Shown piece by piece: positions 54,369-64,000 of a stretch of 64,000 bases of DNA. Location of the stretch: NCBI RefSeq assembly GCF_012272835.1, contig NZ_JAAWWK010000004.1:62001-126000 (forward strand), read 5' to 3'. The notes under the pieces are model-generated. The model saw only the letters and a list, made by a program, of their open reading frames with translations. It was not told the origin of the DNA and searched no databases. This DNA is from Spongiibacter thalassae (GTDB lineage: Bacteria; Pseudomonadota; Gammaproteobacteria; Pseudomonadales; Spongiibacteraceae). A program made the position numbers and the translations under genes. Position 1 is the stretch's first letter. Each line of letters starts with the position of its first letter.

Positions 54369-55007
54369 TCAGCCCTCGGGGCGGAATATCGCCTCGGCCT
54401 TCTGCCATTTCGGACGGTCGTGGATGCGCTGTAAATACGCCTTGATGTTTTCATAGTTGTGCAACACATCGCCCCCCGCAGGCCCCGGAATCATTGGCGA
54501 CGACAGCATCATTAATGGAAAGGTCACCATAATATCGGCTGCGGAAAATTCACCTGCGAGGTAGTCGCGATCCGCCAACACTTTTTCCATATAACCCAGT
54601 ACAGTGTCGAACTCGCCCTTGATAAAGCCGACGTATATGGGGTTATCCAATCCGCTCATGCCGCCGATCATATTCATAAATACAGGCGTCATCAGGGTGG
54701 ATTCGGCGGCGTGCATCCAATGCAAATAGTCGATATAGGCCTGGCTACCCGCGGCGGGGCGCAGCCGTCCATTGCCATAGGTGTCCAGAATATACTCGAC
54801 GATGGCACCGGACTCGGGAATGGTCAGGCCGGCATCCTCAATCACCGGCGCCTTGCCCATTGGGCTCACCGCCCACAGGCTATCAGGAGAACGGAAGGTT
54901 TCCGGGTTGCGGACGTGGGTGACCAGCTTATAGTCCAGTGACAATTCCTCTGCCAACCAAATAATCCGATCCGAGCGCGACAGGCCAAGGTGATGAATTG
55001 TGAGCAT
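54369..55007 (-). CDS. glutathione S-transferase family protein
   Basis: 212 aa. Thioredoxin-like N-terminal domain: LTIHHLGLSRSDRIIWLAEELSLDY and MGKAPVIEDAGLTIPESGAIVEYIL (cis-Pro and ES motif binding glutathione). All-helical C-terminal domain with GEFSAADIMVTFPL. AAGGA precedes the ATG. Detoxification or a specialised conjugation; substrate unknown. An ACGATCGT palindrome at 55049-55056 sits in its promoter region. Confidence 0.88.
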   Translation of the reverse strand: MLTIHHLGLSRSDRIIWLAEELSLDYKLVTHVRNPETFRSPDSLWAVSPMGKAPVIEDAGLTIPESGAIVEYILDTYGNGRLRPAAGSQAYIDYLHWMHAAESTLMTPVFMNMIGGMSGLDNPIYVGFIKGEFDTVLGYMEKVLADRDYLAGEFSAADIMVTFPLMMLSSPMIPGPAGGDVLHNYENIKAYLQRIHDRPKWQKAEAIFRPEG

Positions 55008-55315
55008 AACGATTTCCTTATTGGTGTGGTGAATGCAGCGAAAAAACGACGATCGTTCACTATACGCTCATCTTCCCGCGTGGATCACCCCGGAGTTACA
55101 ACAGAAAGCGCTCTGCCTCGCTTTGACTAAGTTGCTATCCACGCAGGGGTAGCGTGTGATGCGTCATATCGGCATGCTGCCGCCCTTACACAGCAAGGGC
55201 CCAAGCGTAGCAGTATGGTTACTGGGCAATCAACGTGGAAACGCTCAACCAGCAGCGGGGTTTTGCGAGCACCACTACAACCATGTGCGCTAACTCTGGG
55301 GAAAGGTCACGGCTA
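55008..55315. other. intergenic, left edge of AT-rich region
   Basis: About 308 bases between the GST start and the papain-like gene's stop. Apart from the ACGATCGT palindrome and a possible -10 (TATAGT on the minus strand near 55060) for the GST gene, I see no gene, tRNA or repeat. Base composition changes from GC-rich to AT-rich near 55315. Confidence 0.35.
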
Positions 55316-56758
55316 TTATAAATATAAATATTTTTCTTTTTCCACGCAGCGCCTTTTTATTCTCATACCTTTCCTACTGTGTATGGCTTTTTCCGTATAG
55401 CACGATTTATATCTCTTTTTAAACGTGCCATCTTCCTGCAAATTGAAGCCCATTAAATCAGCCAATACTTCCTTGCTTTGAAACTCTGCCCTATCGCGTT
55501 CATCACCAGTAACGAAAGCTATTAATTCAAGCGGTGAATCTTTGTAAAAAATTAATTCCGCGATCTCATTTGGGCCAACAGTCGCTCTACCAAGTACATT
55601 TTTAGTTGGCCATTTATAGTCGCCGTAAGACAAATAAACCACTTCTGAGCATGTAACCTTAGCGGCGGAGTCAACATTAAAACCAAAGTCATACTCCTTC
55701 CCTGCTTGTTCATTTAGATTACTAAACACCTTCAATATATTTTTGTCAGGCTTATCCAATAATCCTTTTACCCTTATAGATGCAAACGCGTCCATGGCAA
55801 TCCACTCATGAAAACGAGAAAAAGCAGCACCATGCCTCCTCATTTCAATAATAGAGAAACCACTTTCAATTTTCTCTCTAAAAGGCTCCAGTTCTTTTGC
55901 ACCCCAAATCCCCAGCTCAATCAATTGTTCTTTTGTTCCCAACCAAACAGCATTATGCCCCCAGTAGCCGGGTATTAAGTAATCAGTTAACTTATTGGAT
56001 TTTTTCTCAAAAATAATGTCAAGCGGTCTTAATTTAGCCAAAATCTGCTTCTGGGAGGCACTACCGATCCTCGCATTTCTCGACCACTCAACTGGGCCAA
56101 CAACGGCGCCAAAAGACCGACTTATGGATCGCGTTGACACGAAGAAAATGCTCGCCAACACATCACTAAAAAAATAATCCAGCCTTGCGAAGTCATTCAA
56201 TGGTTCTTTATTATGGAATTTTCTATAAATAATTGAATCTTTATATCCGGCAGGCTTTTTTCTCAAAACCACATCAATAAGACCAGGAATTTTATTTCTA
56301 TTAGACCGAGACAAAATCCGTCCAATAAATTTCTCTATCTTATTGTCTATCATTGTCGATTGATCCTTTAGAATAAATCGAGTAGCGCGACTCTCCATAT
56401 ACTTATCATAAAGCAATTGAGTTCTTTCGATTAAATACAGTTCGGCCAGTGCTTCGCGCCCTGAAAAACCTCGCCTTGATGACTTCAATATAAGATCAGA
56501 GGCTGCAATATAGGCATCCCAACTATCTTTTACCAAAGTCAAAAACAAACCATTAACACTTTGTCTTGACGACAGATAGTCAACCCCATAGCTCCCTAAA
56601 GCAAGGGTATGCTGGTATATAGCAAGATGCTTTTCATTAGCCGAATAATCAGAATTGTATTTAATTATATCCAAGTTTTTTTCAAATCCCGACAACTCAG
56701 ATGAGCACACAGAAACCGAAACAAAAACAAGGATAAAAAATGCAGAAAGCTCTTTCAC
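55316..56758 (-). CDS. exported papain-like putative hydrolase (YiiX / permuted NlpC-P60 type)
   Basis: 480 aa from GTG 56758, chosen because it gives a signal peptide (KELSAFFILVFVSVSV); a GTG at 56815 adds 19 residues. In numbering from the longer start, LRPLDIIFEKKSNKLTDYL-IPGYWGHNAVWLG (about 262-293) carries the His. YDFGFNVDSAAKVTCSEVVYLSY (about 375-397) carries the Cys. His before Cys is the circularly permuted order of YiiX/YebB-like NlpC/P60 proteins. Residues 45-230 are a helical domain with no family I know. Probable periplasmic amidase/peptidase or lipid-acting enzyme. The gene is strikingly AT-rich compared with its neighbours, suggesting transfer. Operon with the lipoprotein upstream is possible. 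Confidence 0.65.
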   Translation of the reverse strand: MKELSAFFILVFVSVSVCSSELSGFEKNLDIIKYNSDYSANEKHLAIYQHTLALGSYGVDYLSSRQSVNGLFLTLVKDSWDAYIAASDLILKSSRRGFSGREALAELYLIERTQLLYDKYMESRATRFILKDQSTMIDNKIEKFIGRILSRSNRNKIPGLIDVVLRKKPAGYKDSIIYRKFHNKEPLNDFARLDYFFSDVLASIFFVSTRSISRSFGAVVGPVEWSRNARIGSASQKQILAKLRPLDIIFEKKSNKLTDYLIPGYWGHNAVWLGTKEQLIELGIWGAKELEPFREKIESGFSIIEMRRHGAAFSRFHEWIAMDAFASIRVKGLLDKPDKNILKVFSNLNEQAGKEYDFGFNVDSAAKVTCSEVVYLSYGDYKWPTKNVLGRATVGPNEIAELIFYKDSPLELIAFVTGDERDRAEFQSKEVLADLMGFNLQEDGTFKKRYKSCYTEKAIHSRKGMRIKRRCVEKEKYLYL

Positions 56759-56913
56759 CCGCAGCAATGACAGACTAGTAATAATTACTTTTTTGGACTT
56801 CAGTTTAAAAAACACAAAATATTAGCTGGCCTTAAATTAAGCGGAATATCGTTTCTTATTAATGATTTTTTAAGGCTTTAATAAAGATTCCATAGTTACC
56901 AAGCCACTACAAC

Positions 56914-56984
56914 AGGGCTGCCGACTTAACAGGCGGGAAATAAATACAAGTCAATATCCGCCTTATAAAATTGTCAGCAGCCCT
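56914..56984. other. nested stem-loop element
   Basis: Outer arms AGGGCTGC (56914-56921) and GCAGCCCT (56977-56984) enclose inner arms AGGCGG (56931-56936) and CCGCCT (56958-56963). It starts ten bases past the lipoprotein stop. It could shape the transcript end or be a mobile-element remnant; not a classic terminator because no T run follows. Confidence 0.4.
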
Positions 56985-56993
56985 AAACATCAA

Positions 56994-57404
56994 CTAATAC
57001 CCGACGGGTATAAAAACCATTGCAGTCCCCTGAAATCCAAGTCGATAATTCATCACTTGATTTTTCTTAATATCAACGACGGCTTCTATCGGACTGGCGG
57101 CACAGTTTCTATTTGGAAAGGCGCGAAGCAAGTGTCGCCCGCCGGTAACGTGCAGCTCGAGCTTTTCACCGACATTAAGTGGCGCGACATGCTCTTTATC
57201 AAGCGTAATCAAAGGGATGCAGGCTGCTCCCCTATTACCGGTATCGCGACTAATTATAAGCACTCCGGTATCGTTACCTGGCGTACGATAACGTTCAGTC
57301 CGCCACTGACTTTGCTGCGCCGACACGGGGTTCTGGGCTGGCAGGGTATTACCGACGCAGCCTGACAATATCACGGCCGCAAAAAATACAGTAAACACTT
57401 TCAT
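56994..57404 (-). CDS. small lipoprotein, unknown
   Basis: 136 aa. Lipobox AVILSGC with Cys at residue 16. The mature chain has VLIISRDTGNRGAACIPLITLDKEHVAPLNVGEKLELHV and an Ig-like finishing strand; two Cys (GAACIP, NRNCAASP) may pair. Resembles small beta-sandwich lipoproteins with a C-terminal carbohydrate- or lysozyme-inhibitor-like look, but no family is certain. GGAGAG before the ATG lies in a CTCCA-N6-TGGAG hairpin (57413-57430 region), which could limit translation. Confidence 0.6.
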   Translation of the reverse strand: MKVFTVFFAAVILSGCVGNTLPAQNPVSAQQSQWRTERYRTPGNDTGVLIISRDTGNRGAACIPLITLDKEHVAPLNVGEKLELHVTGGRHLLRAFPNRNCAASPIEAVVDIKKNQVMNYRLGFQGTAMVFIPVGY

Positions 57405-57869
57405 TTATTAACTCTCCAATTTAATGGAGGGTATTCAAGCTTTTCAAGCATCGCATCCTTACCGAGGCCAGCCAACAAGAACCCACTCCCACTAGCAATC
57501 ACGCAGCATTTTTTGATTTCAAATCATGCCCAAGCCTTGTCGCAGAACTCCGCTCCATGCGCCGTTCCTAAATCGGTTATAGACTCGTTTGCGTGAATGA
57601 CCACTGCAATAAAGGGTAGCTTCCCTGCTTTAGGCACTGACCGATCAGCGTAAACTTCTATTCACTACACCAAGCAAACATCACCAAGACAATTTATAGC
57701 CACATCCATGTCAGCCAAGCTCGGTAATATCTGTTGGATTTGCCCACCGCCAAATCTAACAGTATAGTCTATCCACAACCTCCCCTAGATTGGGGAGAAG
57801 CAAGGATTACCGCGATAACGACTCACAAGAAGTGCGTCAAAACGCGCTTGACTGGCAAATACCCCGGGA
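57405..57869. other. AT-rich intergenic region
   Basis: 465 bases between the lipoprotein and the LuxR-type gene, with no convincing gene. CTCCCC-N6-GGGGAG (57779-57796), about 75 bp before the regulator start, is a possible operator. I see no other repeats or RNA motifs. Confidence 0.4.
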
Positions 57870-58988
57870 ATGCAAAGCAGTAAATTATCCCAGCTGATTG
57901 GTGAGCTTTACCGGCACGCCCACCAAGCCGATGGCTGGATGGCTTTTTTTGCCATGCTTGAGACAGAAATACCGTCGCGCTCCACAACACTAATGTTTGA
58001 AGATATTCAAACCCACGATACCGATATCGTGTTATCCAGGCATTTAAACAATGACGAGCTGCAGGTGTACGGTGAACACTATATTCACACTGACCTCTGG
58101 GCAGGAGCCATGGCCGATTTGCCACTATTCCAGTTTCATAGCAGTGAAGTCGTCCTGGATCGGCAGCTTTTATCTTCCGAGTTTTACGCTGATTACACCA
58201 AGCCACTCGATATTCGATACGCCTGTGGCGCCTATATTGAAAATCCAAAAATCGGTCAAGCTTTTCGCGTGACCATTCAGCGCGGCCATCAGCACAATCC
58301 CTTTAGTCGAGAAGAACTTCAAACCCTCAACCTCTTTGTTCCTCACTTGCAAAACGCACTGGCAATATACAAACGCAATATTGCCTTGGAGTCACTGCAA
58401 AGGGGCTTCGACTCCATAAGCAACATTATTGATAGCGCGGCATATTTACTACGACCAGACATGTCGATAGTCTCGCAAAACGCATTAGCAGAAGAATTAC
58501 TGCAACAAGATATCGCCTGTATTGCTGCAGGAAAGCTGTCTTTTCGATCCCATAAGTTGCGCAACACCATAGCTCAGCTCATGAATAGCCTGCAGGAATT
58601 CACTCATAATCGTGCAACATCTTGCCGAAATTATGCGCGCATGGAGCAATATCAAATTAGTATCGAGCCCCATCTGCTACCAAGTCTTGTACCAGGAGCA
58701 CAGGAACTTGGGGCGCTACTGCAAATCAAAAATAGCGATACCAATGTCAACATTGATCTTGCCGGGCTCGAAATTTTATACGGGCTAACCAACACTGAAG
58801 CCGGTGTGACACGGTTGCTTTGCAAGGGCCTGGTGGTGAAAGAAATATCCGAGGCCATGGGCGTGAAAGAAAGCACCATACGCTCGCATCTGAAAGCGGT
58901 TTACGCAAAACTTGATGTATGCTCACAACCAGAGCTACTCAGCAAAATCATGGCATCGCTCGCAAGAACACAGGCCGATGTCGTTTAG
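57870..58988 (+). CDS. LuxR-type (GerE HTH) transcriptional regulator
   Basis: 372 aa. The C-terminal helix-turn-helix YGLTNTEAGVTRLLCKGLVVKEISEAMGVKESTIRSHLKAVYAKLDV (split over about 305-352) is the LuxR_C family. The N-terminal ~200 residues look like a GAF/PAS-like sensor without autoinducer-binding signature. No receiver domain, so not a classic response regulator. Start ATG 57870 has no strong ribosome site. It lies in the AT-rich region beside the lipoprotein and hydrolase and may control them. Not close to any luxI. Confidence 0.75.
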   Translation: MQSSKLSQLIGELYRHAHQADGWMAFFAMLETEIPSRSTTLMFEDIQTHDTDIVLSRHLNNDELQVYGEHYIHTDLWAGAMADLPLFQFHSSEVVLDRQLLSSEFYADYTKPLDIRYACGAYIENPKIGQAFRVTIQRGHQHNPFSREELQTLNLFVPHLQNALAIYKRNIALESLQRGFDSISNIIDSAAYLLRPDMSIVSQNALAEELLQQDIACIAAGKLSFRSHKLRNTIAQLMNSLQEFTHNRATSCRNYARMEQYQISIEPHLLPSLVPGAQELGALLQIKNSDTNVNIDLAGLEILYGLTNTEAGVTRLLCKGLVVKEISEAMGVKESTIRSHLKAVYAKLDVCSQPELLSKIMASLARTQADVV

Positions 58989-59178
58989 AATTCATTTTTA
59001 CTCGCTTGTCGGTAGCGGTCCGTCAATTTTGAGCGCACCAGGCCTTCTGACTCGGACTCTGGCACACCACGGAGTTGCAAGAAGCGGGTAAATTTTCGGA
59101 AAAACCTGTCTGGAACGGGGTCAGCGCGTGTTTGCGTCGAGGGCCTGAATATCTACAAAGAGTGCGTCAACCTCGGCA

Positions 59179-59907
59179 TTATTCATTGCGGTCACCGCGT
59201 GGCGTTTCGGCTAGCTCTAATTCAATATCAATTCGCTGAGCAATTGGCCAGAATGTATTCCGCTCAGAATCTGGCAAGGCTTTCTGCCAGCGCTGTGCAT
59301 CTGCTTCACTATGAAGCTGCAATAGCCAATAACCAGCGTTTGCGCCCTGCTTTAATGAGATACCCTCACCAGCCAGTTCCTCTAGCGCTTGCCACTGCGT
59401 TTCAGTTAGCACCAGGCGCTGTACAACAAAATTTTCTTTCTGGCGGGCAGCCTGATATTGCTCATTCGCTAGCGGCGCCGTGGCAAGGCGATCGCATTTC
59501 GCCATTGCGCTGCTCATTTGTGGCGATGCGGCTATCGGCTGGCGACAACTGGCGCGCCGCCCAAACCAGCGGTAGCGCCGGCGGGCAACAAAGCGGTAAA
59601 CCCCATCACGAAGCCCCCTCGGCAACCAAAGCAGCACCGCCAGCAGCGGCCAGCCACCCGACAACGAGCGGGCAATCGTCAGCGCGGCGTCACTGCGCAA
59701 CAGAGCCCGGTCACCGCAGATCAGCACCACCGTTTCACTACTCTGCTCAGTGAGGTGATGCCTTGCAAGCAAGGCCTTCCCGGCCTCACTCTGACTGGGG
59801 ACAAAACGGAATCGGGCGGAGGGGTCCCGCCGAATAATAAAGTCCACCGCCCCGTTACACAGCTGACAGTGGCCGTCGAAAATCACCACCGGATGCGGGT
59901 CGTTCAT
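59179..59907 (-). CDS. DCC-family (DUF393) thiol protein with C-terminal extension
   Basis: 242 aa. The first ~125 residues are a standard DUF393 thioredoxin-like domain: VVIFDGHCQLCNGAVDFIIRRD gives the DxxCxxC motif, and GVYRFVARRRYRWFGRRASC ends it. About 110 further residues (helical, with ENFVVQRLVLTETQWQALEEL) are unusual for the family. Its ATG starts 2 nt after the thiG stop, so it is the last gene of the thiamine operon. It may act in sulfur handling for thiazole synthesis, but that is only a contextual guess. Confidence 0.75.
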   Translation of the reverse strand: MNDPHPVVIFDGHCQLCNGAVDFIIRRDPSARFRFVPSQSEAGKALLARHHLTEQSSETVVLICGDRALLRSDAALTIARSLSGGWPLLAVLLWLPRGLRDGVYRFVARRRYRWFGRRASCRQPIAASPQMSSAMAKCDRLATAPLANEQYQAARQKENFVVQRLVLTETQWQALEELAGEGISLKQGANAGYWLLQLHSEADAQRWQKALPDSERNTFWPIAQRIDIELELAETPRGDRNE

Positions 59908-59909
59908 GC

Positions 59910-60710
59910 TTACTGCTGGTGCCAGAACGGCATACCCAAGGTCGGTGTTGAAGGCGCCGCCGTCTGTCGCTCGGGCATCGCCCCCGCCAGACGCGCCAAC
60001 CGTCCCGCGAGCAGGGCCGCGCGAAACGCCTCTGCCATTACCACCGGAGCACTGGCCTGGGCAACGGCCGTATTCAGCAGAATGCCGTCGTAACCCAGCT
60101 CCATTGCCTGCACCGCATGGGAAGGCTTGCCAATCCCGGCATCGACGATCAGCGGCATATCCGGCAGCCGCTCGCGGATTGTCTGCAAATTATAGGGGTT
60201 CATTAGCCCCCGGCCCGTGCCGATAGGAGAACCCCAGGGCATCAACACCTCGCAGCCGACATCCCGCAGTCGCTGACAAATCACCAGATCGTCGGTGCAA
60301 TAGGGGAACACCTTGAACCCGAGCTTGATCAATTGTTCCGCGGCCTCCACTGTCCCCAGCGGGTCAGGCTGCAGATTGTAATCATCACCGACCACCTCCA
60401 GCTTTAGCCAGTCGGTTTCAAACAGCTCGCGACTCATTTGCGCCAGGGTGACCGCCTCTTTTACCGAGTGGCAGCCGGCGGTATTTGGCAGCAGGGTTTT
60501 ATTCAAGCCCTTTAGCTGCTCCCAAAACGCCGAACCCCCACCCTGCTCCGGCGACTGCCGACGCAACGACACGGTGACTATCTCGGCGCCCGAGGCACGT
60601 ATCGCCTCGCACATCACCTGAGGCGACGGATAGAGAGCACTGCCGATCAACAATCGGCTACTGAAGGGCCGGCCGTAAAGCCGCCAGATGTCATTTGTGG
60701 TTTCGGTCAT
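59910..60710 (-). CDS. thiG: thiazole synthase ThiG
   Basis: 266 aa TIM barrel. [18 protein letters not shown] start, [39 protein letters not shown] with the Schiff-base Lys, [13 protein letters not shown] and [31 protein letters not shown] are conserved. Uses deoxyxylulose-5-phosphate, ThiS-thiocarboxylate and dehydroglycine (from ThiO) to form the thiazole. Between thiS and the DCC gene. Confidence 0.96.
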   Translation of the reverse strand: MTETTNDIWRLYGRPFSSRLLIGSALYPSPQVMCEAIRASGAEIVTVSLRRQSPEQGGGSAFWEQLKGLNKTLLPNTAGCHSVKEAVTLAQMSRELFETDWLKLEVVGDDYNLQPDPLGTVEAAEQLIKLGFKVFPYCTDDLVICQRLRDVGCEVLMPWGSPIGTGRGLMNPYNLQTIRERLPDMPLIVDAGIGKPSHAVQAMELGYDGILLNTAVAQASAPVVMAEAFRAALLAGRLARLAGAMPERQTAAPSTPTLGMPFWHQQ

Positions 60711-60759
60711 AACACCTCTCTATCGCCACTGCATTGCCAGACGCCCGGGTGCAATGGAG

Positions 60760-60963
60760 TCACCCCCCCTGCACTGGCGCCAGCACGTCCAACTGATCGC
60801 CGGCTTTAAGCTGGCAAGCGCTGTATTGTGAACGGGGAACAAAGTCGCCATTGATCGCCACCGCGATTTTCTCGCATTCAAAGCCCCATTCCCGCAGCAA
60901 CTCACTGAGCTCGCGGCTATCGTCACACTGTTTTACTTCGTTGTTCACACTAACGGAAATCAC
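60760..60963 (-). CDS. thiS: sulfur carrier protein ThiS
   Basis: 67 aa beta-grasp protein ending in the obligatory Gly-Gly. Starts at GTG 60963, preceded by GGAGAG and overlapping the thiO stop by three bases (GTGA). VNNEVKQCDDSRELSELLRE, AVAINGDFVPRSQY and GDQLDVLAPVQGG are typical. Carries sulfur as a C-terminal thiocarboxylate for ThiG. Confidence 0.95.
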   Translation of the reverse strand: MISVSVNNEVKQCDDSRELSELLREWGFECEKIAVAINGDFVPRSQYSACQLKAGDQLDVLAPVQGG

Positions 60964-62033
60964 GCACTCACTCTCCGCAGATCATTCATTTCATCGAACC
61001 GGGCCAGCGCCGTTTCCACCACATGGGGGCTGAGCAAATATCCGTGGCGGTACAGGCCATTGATGCGTAGCAGCCCGGTTTCGCCCTGTACCACTGGCAA
61101 ATTGTCCGGCATCGCCGGGCGGCAATGGGCAAAGGCGTGCTCCACCGTCGCCTCGGCAAAACCGCTGTGCAAGCTGTATAGCGCCGACAGCAGCTCAAGG
61201 TTCGAGCGCACGGTTACCGGTGCCATCGATTCGCTCTCGATTTCGGTTGCGCCAATCACATAGCGGCGACCCGGCCGAGGCGACACATACAGCTTGTAGC
61301 GGGGGTGCATCAACCGCACCGGGCGGGTTAAGTCCACCTCTGGTGCGTGCAACCACAGCACCTCTCCGCGCACACCCCGCAGCCCGGTCAGCTGGTCTTT
61401 GGCGCCCAGGCCCCGGCAATCTATCGCCCAGTCAAAAGCTTGCCAGCCACCCTCAAGTTTGACCTGTCCCGGGGCCACCTCACTGACGGCGGTGTGCTCA
61501 CACCAGTTCACTCCACCCGCCGTCAGTGCCTCGGTCAGTGCCGCCAGCAAGGCGGTATTGTCGAGATAGCCCTCATCAGGCAGATACAGGCCCTCGTTAA
61601 ACCGCGCCGCCAACTCCGGCTCCAGCTCCGCCAATCGCGCACGGTTCAGGGATTCTACCCGCGCCATCTGATCTGGCACCACAGCCTGCAACTGCTGCTG
61701 GAAGTGACGCAGATTTGCCTTGTCGAGATCATGGGCCACTACAACGCTGCCGTTGCGGGCACAGGCGATGTCCCGCCCCGTCACCTCGGTCAACTCAGCG
61801 ACCAGCCCCGGCCACCAGTCCAGTGCCTGCAAGCCCCAATCGAAAACCCGCCGCTCCGCGCTGGCCACTTCGGTATAGGGCGCCAGCATCGACGCCGCCA
61901 CCCGCGCCGCGCTGAGTTCCCCTTGACGGCTACCATTGTCGAACAGCGTGACCGAATGCCCTCGGCACAACAGCTTCCAGGCCATTAAGCGGCCGAGCAA
62001 ACCCGCACCAGCAATGGCGATGGACTGCGTCAT
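60960..62033 (-). CDS. thiO: glycine oxidase ThiO
   Basis: 357 aa FAD enzyme of the DAO family. GAGLLGRLMAWKLLCRGHSVTLFD is the nucleotide-binding motif. GLYLPDEGYLDNTALLAAL, DCRGLGAKD, RRYVIGATEIES and a C-terminal LYRHGYLLSPHVV are conserved. Converts glycine to iminoacetate for the thiazole. No strong ribosome site; translated downstream of the repeat element described next and coupled to thiS. Confidence 0.92.
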   Translation of the reverse strand: MTQSIAIAGAGLLGRLMAWKLLCRGHSVTLFDNGSRQGELSAARVAASMLAPYTEVASAERRVFDWGLQALDWWPGLVAELTEVTGRDIACARNGSVVVAHDLDKANLRHFQQQLQAVVPDQMARVESLNRARLAELEPELAARFNEGLYLPDEGYLDNTALLAALTEALTAGGVNWCEHTAVSEVAPGQVKLEGGWQAFDWAIDCRGLGAKDQLTGLRGVRGEVLWLHAPEVDLTRPVRLMHPRYKLYVSPRPGRRYVIGATEIESESMAPVTVRSNLELLSALYSLHSGFAEATVEHAFAHCRPAMPDNLPVVQGETGLLRINGLYRHGYLLSPHVVETALARFDEMNDLRRVSA

Positions 62034-62056
62034 GGCAGGAACCGCTGGAGGCTATG

Positions 62057-62180
62057 CGGGAGACGGGAGACGCCGGACGGGAGACCCCTGACGGGAGACG
62101 CTGGACGCAAGACGCTGGGGCGCTGCGGGGCACCGGTGTTGGAATTCCAACACCCAGCGCCTCGCGTCTGGCCTCTTGCG
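62057..62180. repeat. 7-bp tandem arrays in inverted orientation around a palindrome
   Basis: Nine consecutive heptamers (62057-62119), CGGGAGA, CGGGAGA, CGCCGGA, CGGGAGA, CCCCTGA, CGGGAGA, CGCTGGA, CGCAAGA, CGCTGGG, keep a strict 7-base period. A 20-bp perfect palindrome follows (62135-62154, centre GGAATTCC). Four heptamers of the same type run in the opposite orientation (62153-62180: CGCTGGG, CGCGAGG, GGCCAGA, CGCAAGA read on the minus strand). It fills most of the thiC-thiO gap. Confidence 0.75.
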
Positions 62181-62192
62181 TTTCGCAAGCGA

Positions 62193-64000
<1,808 letters not shown>

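Noticed and set aside
56914-56984. Integron attC site
   Set aside because: The RYYYAAC and GTTRRRY core sites are not present in the right places and there is no integrase or cassette array.
58989-59178. Possible transposase or REP remnant (GGAACGGGGTCAG-like text)
   Set aside because: Too short and no inverted repeats or coding similarity; left as ordinary intergenic DNA.

Overview
The window looks like a chromosomal segment of a marine gammaproteobacterium with roughly 58-60 % G+C. My best guess is the Cellvibrionales (Spongiibacteraceae or Halieaceae-like). That placement is an inference from gene content (xseB-ispA-dxs, purEK, rpoH, rlmI/rlmJ, a thiDE fusion, ectD, paired P450 and luciferase-like oxidoreductases), not from a marker-gene alignment. 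Most of the window is ordinary, densely packed housekeeping DNA with short operons and many divergent regulator-target pairs.

Layout: 1-2.1 kb holds a cut-off secreted lipase, a secreted hypothetical protein and tRNA-Arg(CCG). 2.1-5.5 kb is a small island between the tRNA and a 48-bp degenerate copy of its 3' end. It carries a decayed tyrosine integrase and an intact AbiEi/AbiEii (type IV) toxin-antitoxin pair preceded by two long perfect palindromes. 5.6-12.9 kb has a P450, rlmI, a Fur-box-controlled TonB-dependent receptor, tas and an LbtU-like porin. 12.9-16.1 kb has arsM-arsS (organoarsenical synthesis) and an orphan ectD. 16.2-22 kb has purEK, an orphan pilus chaperone, nrtS, and a LysR regulator divergent from frmA-fghA (formaldehyde detoxification). 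22.2-25.3 kb is a large lipoprotein that joins a parallel beta-helix to a diheme cytochrome module.

25.4-33.9 kb carries trmB, a DUF423 protein, an outer-membrane protein, rpoH, an ABC1 kinase, a mini-SET protein, a dienelactone hydrolase, fbp and rlmJ. 33.9-40.8 kb is an oxidation cluster with two luciferase-like oxidoreductases, a P450, two TetR regulators, RNase Z and an SDR lacking catalytic residues. 41.5-44.7 kb is the isoprenoid set xseB-ispA-dxs. 44.7-49.4 kb is a chaperone-usher pilus locus with two paralogous subunits, an intercistronic terminator and a divergent chaperone. 49.4-55 kb has ribA, a retropepsin-like protease, a LysR-sterol desaturase pair, thiDE and a GST.

55.1-59 kb is visibly AT-rich and probably acquired. 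It holds a lipoprotein, a large papain-like (YiiX/permuted NlpC-P60-type) putative hydrolase and a LuxR-type regulator. The right edge is a thiamine operon read leftward, thiC-thiO-thiS-thiG-DCC protein, with an unusual heptamer-repeat/palindrome element between thiC and thiO.

The features most worth a second look are the AbiE island with its twin palindromic operators, the 7-bp-period inverted arrays inside the thi operon, the beta-helix/cytochrome fusion, the usher without an obvious start codon, and the AT-rich hydrolase island. I saw no CRISPR array, no intact insertion sequence, no rRNA and no recognisable riboswitch.
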